Below, piece after piece: positions 49,101 to 59,300 of a stretch of 64,000 nt of DNA. Source of the stretch: Klebsormidium nitens (taxonomy: Eukaryota > Streptophyta > Klebsormidiophyceae > Klebsormidiales > Klebsormidiaceae); assembly GCA_000708835.1 (NCBI GenBank), contig DF237313.1, positions 28,934-92,933 of the forward strand, in the 5' to 3' direction. The position numbers and the translations under genes are program-made. Under the pieces are notes generated by a model. The model did not search any database and was not told the origin of the DNA. It saw only the letters and a program-made list of their open reading frames with translations. How positions within the stretch are numbered: the first letter of the stretch is position 1; the number at the start of each line of letters is the position of its first letter.

Positions 49101-49395
49101 AAAAACGAAACCCTTCTCCCCAAGGTGCGTCTCCAACAATGGAAACTTCTCAGAAGCAAAGCCCAGAGGAATGCACCAAGAGTTTCCTGACTAGATCAAC
49201 AGACCTGTAGGCAAAGCTGCCTGCTCTCCACACTGTAGTGCATGGGGACCGCTCGACGCTCCTCAGCTGGGCGAGGTACTGTGCGAGTGGCAGTCCATTG
49301 CTGCATTCACTTGTCACTATCTTCTCCACCAATCCTAAGCCAACACGGGCATCGTCCTTGCTCCTCCAAGGCCTTGTGAAAAGCTCGTCATCCAT
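28939..49395 (-). CDS. PRT6: PRT6/UBR1-type E3 ubiquitin-protein ligase (N-recognin), 40 exons, 1723 aa
   Basis: E3 ligase of the Arg/N-degron pathway: it binds proteins with basic N-terminal residues through the UBR box and ubiquitinates them via a RING-H2. Exons in transcription order: 49205-49395, 48589-48738, 48255-48334, 47867-47970, 46972-47040, 46392-46539, 45815-45929, 45309-45363, 44974-45096, 44427-44504, 43810-43965, 43062-43307, 42803-42853, 42387-42469, 41755-41851, 41314-41430, 40742-40777, 40272-40334, 39787-39873, 39400-39498, 39121-39225, 38617-38750, 38054-38238, 37587-37678, 37111-37196, 36618-36804, 35939-36190, 35607-35679, 34927-35189, 34233-34307, 33143-33859, 32455-32652, 32048-32102, 31452-31550, 31036-31127, 30653-30708, 30366-30466, 29843-29952, 29384-29443, 28939-29022. 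All junctions are GT-AG and phase-consistent; the sum is 5172 nt. Start at 49395 is chosen because an in-frame stop lies just upstream and the UBR box begins about 50 residues in, as in the family. No ClpS-like domain was seen. Length is near human UBR1 and shorter than Arabidopsis PRT6. In streptophytes PRT6 links to hypoxia/NO sensing through ERF-VII factors (known for land plants, inferred here). Confidence 0.93.
34376..34500 (+). repeat. Dispersed repeat with G-rich core, copy 2 (in a PRT6 intron)
   Basis: In intron 34308-34926, antisense to PRT6. G-runs of 3, 3, 4 and 5 lie at 34403-34428 with loops of 2, 1 and 8 nt, followed by TTTAGTTTAGGGTT and GGAGCTTAG, in the same order as copy 1 at 128-245. 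Diverged but co-linear. Confidence 0.5.
34927..36804 (-). other. PRT6: PRT6 exons 26-29: RING-H2 domain
   Basis: ECAFC supplies the first Cys pair, followed by the long insertion usual in UBR RINGs (MGWIAFIQMSNI), then GCCGHQMHMECFQRY (C-x-H-x2-H-x2-C) and finally EYLCPICRRLSNFLLP. A helical FAARQKAF segment just before (exon 37111-37196) matches the E2-binding helix region of UBR1 relatives. All eight ligands are present, so the enzyme is predicted active. Confidence 0.92.
48255..49395 (-). other. PRT6: PRT6 exons 1-3: N-terminus and UBR box
   Basis: Residues about 52-115 carry the zinc ligands of a UBR box: PCTTVW, AYRCRDC, ICVECF, HVKHDY, GGCCDCGD, then GFCSLH. The order and spacing of these Cys/His groups fit family members. 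The box is spread over three exons (49205-49395, 48589-48738, 48255-48334). The CDCGD acidic turn that contacts the substrate N-terminus in known structures is intact. Confidence 0.92.
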
Positions 49396-50302
49396 CTTTG
49401 GCAACTTGCTCGCTCAATCTGCAAGCTTTGCTGCACCACCAGGTCCTTTGCTCCAGAAAGGAACGGACGGCTCAAGCATTTCATAAGGACAACCGAGGGG
49501 CATCTGTGAGCATCTGAGCAACCTCCTCTCGACGATGTCTTCAAAGGTTTTCAGCCCTGTGAAATGAAGGGAGCCCTCATTCAGCGTTCGTCATGGAGGC
49601 CACAATGCTTCCTGAGCTGACCCTCAAAACCCTAATTCCTGGACAGCAAACTAGACATGAGTGCATGTAACTGTCGAAGCGGTAAGGGCTGACCTCAAAA
49701 CCTGGCCTTACCTTATTTTTGACCATATTTGACCACGTTCTAGCAACGTTCACACATCAACGGTGTTAGCCATGCCTCGATCCTATCGTACGGCCGACAG
49801 ACTCTAGGAAACGGCTCGTATCGCGGTACGTGACAATGCAAATGCAAATGGTGGAAAATGGTGCAGGCAGCAGGACAGTCTTGCCAGGACCCTGCCACTG
49901 GACCGCATTCGAACCCTGGCATGTTGCGGACGCCATTGAATCATAATGGGCAGAGGGTGCCAGAGCCTGAGGCAGAAGAAGTCTGACAGTGAGAGCATAG
50001 CCGCAGCGCAGACTGCGGCAGAGCGTGGCAGATCGTCAACAATCAACGTGCGCAACAAGGAGACAGCTGCCGTTCGTAGTCCTATATACCCACCAAACAT
50101 CAGGGAGATTGCTCGTTTTAGCTGCGCTGAATGTGCGGGCGATCTGCATCAAAGGAAAGGTTTTTGTAGGGTGATTTAGACTGAGCTGCGAGCAGGACAA
50201 CTTTCTGTGAATCTCACTTTTGGCTCGAAATACGCCAATTGCAGAACATGCACCTGCCGAGTTGACCCGCTCGAATAAGCCAGAGGAAGATCCTCCTGGG
50301 CC
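49396..50302. promoter_or_regulatory. Divergent intergenic region (shared promoter) between PRT6 and KIN12
   Basis: The two start codons point away from each other across 907 nt, so both 5' UTRs and promoters must lie here unless upstream noncoding exons exist. No coding exon was recognised inside. No obvious TATA box was identified; individual transcription-factor sites cannot be assigned by eye. Confidence 0.6.
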
Positions 50303-53300
50303 ATGGCATCTCGCCAGATAAAGCGATCAGCATCGGCTCGAGGCCTCTTTTCAGAGGCAACAGGTGCTGAATCACCAGGTAGAGCAGCCTCTCCTCGGCC
50401 GCACAAAGGTTCACCGACCATGGCTCGCAACAAGGGCGTGCCAGCTGTCGGAGGGGGCGTGCCAGCTGTCCCCCGGCGAGCTAGAATGGGGCCAGAGAAT
50501 GTTGCCCCAGGAGACTCACCAAATGGTCTGAAGCAGGCCAGGGAAGGCAGCCCTGAGGTCGGGAAGTATAGAAACGCAGCCATGAATGAGTCCCCCGAGA
50601 AGGAGCTGGGTGGTCCACTGGTTGAGACCAGCAGCAACCGGCCGTCTCCCAGCAAAAGGAAGCTTGAGTTCACGGCAAAAGCGAGCGCTGCGGACGTCAA
50701 AGCTGCAGCAGAAGGAGCTGATCTGGCAGGGCAAGATGACAAGGGGGTGAGAGTACTTATTAGAGTAAGACCAATGAGCAAAGCGGAGATGGTGAGTCAG
50801 TCCGAGCAAGGGTTGGTGTTAGACAGGGACTGCTCTTTGATAGCTGATGGCCAGACCTACACATTTGACACTGTGGCTGGGGAGCAGACGACGCAGGCAG
50901 GGATGTTTGAGATTGCGGGCCGGTCGGCAGTGGAGAACTGCCTAGCGGGGTTTAACAGCTCCATCTTCGCATACGGCCAGGTGAGGCAGCAAGACGCGAA
51001 TTCAGCACGCATGTGGTTATGTTTATTGAGACATAAATCTCGTTGGACTTCTGACAATTGAAACGGGTTTGCTATACTTAAGTTGATGCTGCACCAGCAC
51101 TGCATGTGTGATTCAAACGAGGACTTGCCAAGCCTAAGGCATCCTGTGGAATGGCCAAAGCACCTCTAGAAAATTCAAAGAGGAGATCAAGGCAAACTCT
51201 GGTCCACTGACTGAACTATCTCACCTTCCTTCAGCTCCTTCTGATTTCCAGAGAGAGTAGAAGATATGTATGGCAACCATTCAACTAAGTTTATCAGCAT
51301 TCACAGGCAACAATTTGCTAACAAAGCTTCACAAGTTGTGCGCAGACAGGAAGCGGCAAGACGCACACGATGACTGGGCAGATGGACGGGAGCGAAGCGA
51401 GGGGCCTTACGCCCCGTGTCTTTGAACATATGTTTCACCGGATCACAGAGGTGCGGTGGCGTCACGTTTGTTTGATTGTCAACATACTCAAAGATACAAA
51501 GAGCATCAAGAAGCATGAAGACCTTTGAGAACAATAAAAGATAAGCAGGCGTGCAAGTCCAGATCTGCAATCTTTTTCTCACTCTTGCACCAAAAGCTGG
51601 CCGTTCATTTGTTTTATTGCGTTTTCTGGTGTATGTGACTCAAGTGAGAAGTTACACCAGGGTTTTACCGTAGTCTGGGAGAGAATGTGACATGGAAATA
51701 ATCTGCAAATCTGCAGGAAGAGAGGGCAAACGTTGACCGAGAGCTGAAGTTCATCTGCAAATGCTCGTTCCTGGAGGTAAGGGCTGGAAGGGAACACCGA
51801 TTGGTGGGCGTCTATGCTGTGGGCTCATGTCCACTGCCCAATCTGTCAACCAGCTCTTGCACAATCAGCCACAATTACACCAGGCCAAATGTGGTTTGGT
51901 TTGGTGTATGTACATGCAAACGACTTCCATAGGTCACGTTTACTGCAATAGGTTTATGCAGTTGAGTGGTGATGATCTGCTTCGCTTCCTTGGCGGCTTG
52001 TTTGACGTCCATCAAGTCATTGCTCAGCTTCTATGAAAAAGCACATTCATTAGCGCCGTGGCGTTCTGTTTGAGCAGATCTACAACGAGCACATCACGGA
52101 TCTGCTGGAGCCCTCCTCCAAGAACCTGCAGGTTAGTGGGCTACGAGAGTCGATAAATCTTACTTCTTCAAACACATGACGAGAAGGTGGTGGCAGTGTC
52201 CCAACTTGTTTAAAGCAGCAACAAGCCATCACTCAAAGCGTCATCTTTCCTTCTTAGAAAGCCGAGTAGATTAGATCCAGTCCAGCATGGCAGCTTTTTG
52301 GAGGGCATAGATTTGAATCAAGAAACTTCGGTTCTGACTTTCAAGAGGTGCGTTTGCAGATTCGGGAGGACAAGAAGAGCGGGATATATGTGGAGGGTCT
52401 CCTGGAGGAGATCATTGAGACTGTGGATGACATGCAGAAGCTGATAGCCAAGGTGAGCAACCATGCCTTCCCCCCAAGCTCGTAAGTTCAGGCCTTTGAG
52501 CAGAACATTAATCACTGTTTTTGCTCAATACTTATCAAAGTCCGCCCAAGGCTTGCCTGTGTGAATAGAAAGCTTACCCCGTGGCAAAAGTTCACCCTGA
52601 GCCCGTCATCCACTATTTTATTTTCGCTGTGTTTGTCTTTATTGATCTCTCGACGGTCATTCAACTCAGCAAAGAACTGATCTGAAGTGGCAAGGTGTGC
52701 AATGTTCAACTGAGGGAAGCTTTCAGAGCGCTTACTCAGAAGGCCGTCTCAATTATTGTACAGGGCACTGCGAACCGGACCGTAGCTGCAACCAACATGA
52801 ACTCTGCCAGCAGCCGCTCGCACAGCGTGTTTACCTGTACCATATTGAGTCGCAATAAGGTACGATTGCTTTCCACCATGTCACCCATTTGCTGCCATCA
52901 GAAAGGCAAAATCAGAATTTGAACAACAGCCACGACTGCAAGCGTGACTCCACCAGAGCCTAAAGCTGTCAGAATGACGTTGTTACATGCTTGCCAGAAC
53001 AATATGTTCAGATGTTCAGAACTTTACTGGTTTTGTACGAGTGCCTTCAGAAAGCAACGGCCCGTACCCAAGGTAGAGTGAGTCTGAGAATCTTGTTGGG
53101 CTTGTTGTAAAACAAACTCAAGCTAATTGGTCAATAATTTCAATGCTGCCAGGGCTGCAGAGCTTGCTCAATTTCTCCAGAGACCCGTCTCACGACTGGA
53201 AAGAGAGCATTTCTTGTGCAAAAGCTAGCTGCTTCTCTGTTGCAGAATGTGTCCGACGGCACTGTCAACGTCCGGCGCTCGCGGTTGAACCTTGTAGACT

Positions 53301-56300
53301 TGGCCGGATCGGAACGGTGAGTTCACCAATGTTGTTGGCTGGCTTCACATGGAAAGACGTCATCTCGAATTAGTTAGCTCGTTACAATTTTCAACGAATG
53401 ACAAGATAATGTTCAAATACAGATGGCACATCCTAGTGAGGTGACGACTTTCCATAAGGCTTCGGAGCTTTTATTTGTTTTAAAGCGCATCGCTCGAACC
53501 CTCGGCAAACACGCCGTCAGTCATTGGCCGGGCACTTTGAAACTAGAATTGCGGCAGTTCAGCTTTGCATTGCCTGTCTGCCCTGCAGGCAAAAGCTGAC
53601 TGGAGCCCAGGGTGACCGGCTCAAGGAGGCCAGCAAGATCAACTCGTCCCTTTCGGCGCTGGGGTGAGCTTGCAAACTCTCGTATGCTTCTTCTCTTGAG
53701 TGCGTTAGCAGCTGCTCATTCCGTAGTCTGGCCTGTGGCAGCCCGTTTGCAAATGATGAGGAGAAAGTCGCTCGAGGAATCGCCTCTGCAGATCAGAAGG
53801 CCGGCAGCAAATGGCCTCCAACTTGAGTTGCACAACGTGCTATGCCTATGGAGCTTTTGGGACTATATTGGGTGGTCCTAGGTTGAAGCACGACCTGCTC
53901 AGTTGCTGACGTGAGGCCCTAGCTTCGACAGGCACAAAAAAGAATCCCCCTCTCCCTGAAGGTCACTGCTCTGCTGCTTGACACCTTCCGGACCCTGTCC
54001 AATCACGAGTACGTGCTTGTTGCGACTTGTAGGATATGCAGCTTTTGCCATACTATCGGTTAGCCGTCTCAAAGTTTACGAATTGTGCTGTGCAGCAACG
54101 TGATCAAGGTTCTGGCGGAAGTCGCGCAGACGGGCCGGCAGAGGCACGTGCCGTACCGGGACTCGCGGCTGACGTACCTGCTGCAGGAGTCGCTGGGAGG
54201 GAATGCCAAAACCGTCATGATTGCCAACGTCAGCCCTTCCAGCAGGTGAGAAGACACGTTTACGAGCAACTTGAGAGAGTAGTTGCTCAAATCACCTACG
54301 CAAAGTAAGATTACGATCGAAGCATTTTCTGTCAAGAAGGCTTTGGAAGCGGTGTTTCAGTTACCGGGCTCCGTTACAAGCCCCGTCTTTCGAGCTCTTG
54401 AAGCCTTTTCGTTGTGCTCATTAAACACACTACTGACTGCAGCCTTCTTACCGCCTGGAAAAGCAAACCGATGTATGCAGCCTCCGTGCGATGAAGGACA
54501 ACTGCTTCCAATCTAGAGTCAAAGGCACTTCTGAAATGATCCATAACATGCACAGCGATGCTCTGCCCGCTTGGGACACAGTAAGTAAGCTGACGAGTTT
54601 TTCCCTCTGCTTGCTGTCAGCTGCTTAGGCGAGACCGTGAGCACACTCAAGTTCGCCCAGCGGGCGAAGGCTGTCCAAAACAAGGTGAGGCTTGCATACA
54701 CTCCTTTCAGGGGTGCGCTAGCGGGCTTCGTCGGTTGTTGCCCAGGATTGAAGTTATGACTGTACGAGCTGCCCTTCCTCAGGCAGTGTCGGCGCTATTC
54801 CTGGACCCGCATCCCGCCTCGTTAAGCAAGTGTTATTGATCTATCTTGCGGCTTCTTTCAACATAAGATCATGTATGGACTGGCCTCGAGCTCGTCTGTA
54901 GGATGTAAGCGGGCCGCTATTAGGTAGCCTGCAACATTCGAGCGGACGGCGTTAGCTATTTTCGTGCTCACGTCCGACCACTATTGCCTTTGTCCAGGCT
55001 GTCGTGAACGAAGAGACGACCAATGACGTGAACGTGCTGAGGCAACAGATCCGGCGACTGAAGGTAAGCGCGAGCTGGCCACAGTTGGAAGTGCGAAGCA
55101 CTTCTTCTCACGCTTCAGGCGGACTCTGCTCCTCCAGATTGCTCTGATTGTCGTAAAGATCCGTGCAACCGTGCCAGAAGGTCTTCTAAGATCAGGCCTT
55201 TTAAAAGCCTTTCCCTAACCCCACTTTTCAGGACGAGTTGCTGCGCATGAAGACTGCCCCCCCGCCCCGCTCGCCCTCCCCCGCTTCCCCCGACGGCCAT
55301 CCAACAACCCCCGCAGCGCCCGCCACGTCAGACGGGTTATCCTCCCCGTCAGAGGCGTTTAGCCCCGAGGTTATGGAGCTAACCGCCAAGATAACCGAGC
55401 TCTCTCAGGAGGCGCTGCTGGCCGAGTCCTTCCAGGGTAAACTCACGGACGTTCTGGGGACGCCGAACCGCAGCCCCGAGGAGAACATCACCACGCGACG
55501 GCGGCGCCAGTGGGCTGACGTGGCGCGTGACGTCAGCGAGGGATCCCCGCTCGAGTCCCCGGTGCCGGCAGCTTCTCCCTCGCCCATCAAGATCCGGCCC
55601 TTCCCCGTCTCCCCCGAGGGCTTCGAGGTGCTCGCCGACAGCCCCGGAAGGATGAGGCGGCGGATTCCGGGCGGCGGAACGGAGGACGGAACGGAAACGG
55701 AATCGGACGACGACGAGCACAGCGACAAGGAGAACTCGGCGGGCTTCCAGGTGACCCCCGGGTCCGAGGAGGTGCAGCAGGCGTATTTACACCGGCTCCG
55801 TTTCAGCACGGAATCCGATCTGCCGCAGTGCGTGGAGTCTCCAGAGTCTCCGCTGTTCGGCCGCGACCGACGGAGCAAGTTGCGGGACCCGAGCCAGGAG
55901 AAGAACCTGCTGCTCACGCCCCCATTCACACCGGTGCAGTCGCTGGAAACGGGCGAACTAGAGCAGGGGGCAAACCGCTCTCCCGTGAGCCCCGCCGAAG
56001 TCGAGCAGCAGCTCCGGGCCGCGGTCGCGGCGGGTGACGTCAGCGCGACGAAAAGCGACGTCAGCGCGAGGGACGATGACGTCGTGGGGGCGAGAAGGAG
56101 CTGCCAGTCGGAGTCGTTCTTCAGCAGCAACGACAACGTGGAGGAGGGGCTGACGTCACCCCGGGGCGTGTTGCCGAGGGGGGGCGCGCGCCAGTCTGTG
56201 GAGAGCGTCGAGGCACCCCCCCGGGAAGCGGCGGACCTTTTGGCGGAACCGGAAGTGCCGCAGACTCCAGTAACTCCCGGGTTCGGCAAGTGGCAGCGGT

Positions 56301-59300
56301 GGGCGAAAAAGACGGAGGGATCCCCCAGTGGAGAAAGCACTCCCGTCAGAGAGCCGTCCGGATCGCAGCTATCGGACGCTTCCCCGTCCCCAAAACGCTG
56401 CCACGTGGCGGCTCCTGAGTCGCCGGCCTCCTCGCCACCCCCCAAGCGCGCGCACCGGGCCGTCACCTTCCCGGACGACGACCCGCCAACCGAAGCGCAG
56501 CAAACGGCCGCTGACGTCACTCCAGGGTCTGGAGACGTCAGCGACCCGGGTCTGCAGATGGTGGTTAGGGTTGACCGGTCGGTTCAGGGGCCGTCGAGAA
56601 CTAGTCTGGCGGGGTCCGTGGCGGAGTTGTTGCTGGGTCCCGACGCTGTGGGGCTTTCGGACGTACAGCTGCAGGCGGTGGAGGGCGTCCTCGCAGGGGC
56701 GCTGAGGCGGGAGCAGGTCGCCGAGGAGCAGGCGGCGCAGCTGGAGGGGGAACTGGAGGCCATGCGCCGCATCGTGAGTGGCCAGACCGCTCTCTTCTGC
56801 TTGGGCCGCTCCAAAAGGGAAAACAGGAATAATTCGTGGTTGAGAATCGAATTGTGTCGGGCAGATAGTCGTTCCCATTTTTCGTAGGTGGCGCCTCTGA
56901 CAAGCGTTCTTTTCGTCCAGGCGTCGTGCCTTCAAGGCTTCCGCAATAGACGCGAAGGTGCTTACATGATCACGGAAATTGGGAAGCCCATTTATGTGTT
57001 CAGTCTGTGGGCAGACGGAAATCTACTTAGTCTGCGGAACTGTTGCTCGGACCCGATGTGGCTCTAAAACTCCCTTGCATCGGTGGTAACTTGTCGTCTG
57101 ACTCTCCAATCATCTGACTTCAGAGAACGTTCGAAAAATAACCGCATATTCCGCCCCCAATTCAACGAAAAAGAGCTCTCCAATCCCTTCCGCCCCTCCA
57201 TAGTTTGCCGACTCCTGCTCAAAGAATCTTGAGTTGGAGCTTAAGCCCCTCTCTCTCAGGTGCGCGAGTACGAGCACGACTACGAGTGCAACAAGCGGCT
57301 GGTGGACTGCCGTAAGAATAAGGACCACACTTTCTCGACTCCTGCGCAAACAACTTCCAGTAAAGGCTTACAATTCTTCGCTCTTAGGTGCGCGAGTACG
57401 AGCACGACTACAGGTGCAACAAGCGACTGGTACACTGCCGCGAGGACAAGACCCAAACTCTTTCGCCTTCAGCTCAAAGAACTTCCAGTTTTTTAAAAGT
57501 TGCAAGGTCTCTTTTTTGTCCACTATTAAAAGTCTAGCAACCTCTGCCTCTCAGGTGCGCGAGTACGAGCACGACTACGAGTGCAACAAGCGGCTGGTGG
57601 ACTGCCGCGAGGACAAGATCGCGCGCCTGGAGCAGCTCGCGGACGGCGTGCTGGCCGAGTCCGAGTTCCTTGTCCGCGAGCGTGCGGCCGCGCAACTAGA
57701 GCGGCGCGCGATGCAGGAGAAGATCGACCGCCACCCCGAGGTCACGCGATTCGCCATGGAGAATATGCGACTAGTGGAGCAGCTGCGCAGGTGGGCGCAA
57801 TTAGAAACTTAAGCCCGTATTGAACATTGATGGGATCGCGTGTCATGAACGTGGGTCTTTTTTGTGGAGACGTGTGCCAGTATTCAAGTTTGCTGGCAAT
57901 CATGAAGGCGGGTCGAAGGTAGGAACGCGGCGCAGGTAAAGGAAGTTGGATAGAGAATGACAATCGCATGCTTTTCTGCACTCTTACAAACCTCAACCAA
58001 TAATTCTGACGTCTAACGAGTTCAAATGGAAGTTCTTTACAACAGGGCGTAGCAAGTCCGCTTGCACTCCAGGCAATCCACGGTTCTGGGGCCCCAAGTA
58101 GGTCGTATCTTCAATCTGGTCCGTGATAGAAAGATCTGGACTTCTTGAGTGTGCATTTTACTGAGCATAAACTCCGACGCCTACTTTCAAGACGAAGCTC
58201 CCCGGTCTGCACGTCAAGTAAACCATGATGTCTGTTTTTGATCGAGAACTCGCTCAGTGCTGTAATGGCAATGAGCGAGGAGTACAAAACCCAAAAGTTA
58301 GCTTGCCGTTCTGCTATTCTTGACGCTTATTCTCTCACAAGCTCCCGCACACTGTCCCTCAGGTACGAGGACTTTTACGGCTGCGGCGAGCGGGAGGCCC
58401 TGCAGAAGGAGGTGCAGCAGCTGCGCGACCACCTGCTCAAGGCGCTGGAAACTGGGCCCGTCCTGACAGGGCCTTCTTCCTCCCCCGTGCGCGCGATTGA
58501 ATCCCAGCCGTCCGATGCACTCGGGACGGATCCCGGGCCGTCGGATCCGCGCTTGGCGAGCCTGGAGGCTGACGTGGCGTACTATAAGGAGCTGGCGGAG
58601 GTGCAGCGGAGGGAGGCGGAAGAGGCGAAGCACACGCTGGGGGGGGCGATCGTGTCGAACGCCAAGATGGCCAGCTTCTTCGAGGAGATCCAGGTAAAAG
58701 TCCTAGGGCTCAGCTTTGTGCCAGATTTTCTGAAGGGATTCTCAGTTTTAAGGAGATTCAGGTACGGACCTTGCGGGGGGGCAAGGGTTTGCTCGTATGT
58801 AAGAACCCGAAGGGGTTCTCAAAGTCTGCACCTAATACAATTCGCGAGGGGCTTGGCGTTGCTAAGGGTGTGAACGTCTTAGGAAGTTTCACGGCGATTG
58901 AGGGTTTCGGAGGAGTTGAGAGTTCCACTGATCGCTTGTCAGCTCTCTTGTCCTCACTTGCATAAGACGGTCGGTGCGGTGCTCATTGACATTCAGACAC
59001 CGAGCAGGGCTCGGACTCAGAATGTCAGAAAGGGCTGTTGCTCTGAGCATTGGGTGCTCAACATTCTTCCTGGATTTGCGCAGTTGCCTGGAAAATGCCG
59101 GAGAGGACCTGTGACGAGACGAATTTCGGGTTCAAACAGATAGGAGTAGCCGCGTTAGAAAACCCTTCTTTCTCACGTTTTCCTGCCTTCCCCGTCATTC
59201 TCGCAGAAAGAGAACGACCGGCTGCTTCAGAAGCACCGCGCCATCCGGCTGGCGACCGCCCACATGGTTTCCGCTGCCACGGAGCAGCACGGAACGGACC

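Noticed and set aside
53965-54008. Open stretch [16 protein letters not shown] between KIN12 motor exons
   Set aside because: Exon ends at 53663 and 54096 already join in phase to give the conserved [13 protein letters not shown] sequence; including this stretch would break it.
55405-56520. 371-codon open frame antisense to the large KIN12 exon
   Set aside because: It mirrors a GC-rich coding exon, has no recognisable domain, and the sense frame carries phase-consistent splicing and kinesin-12 context.
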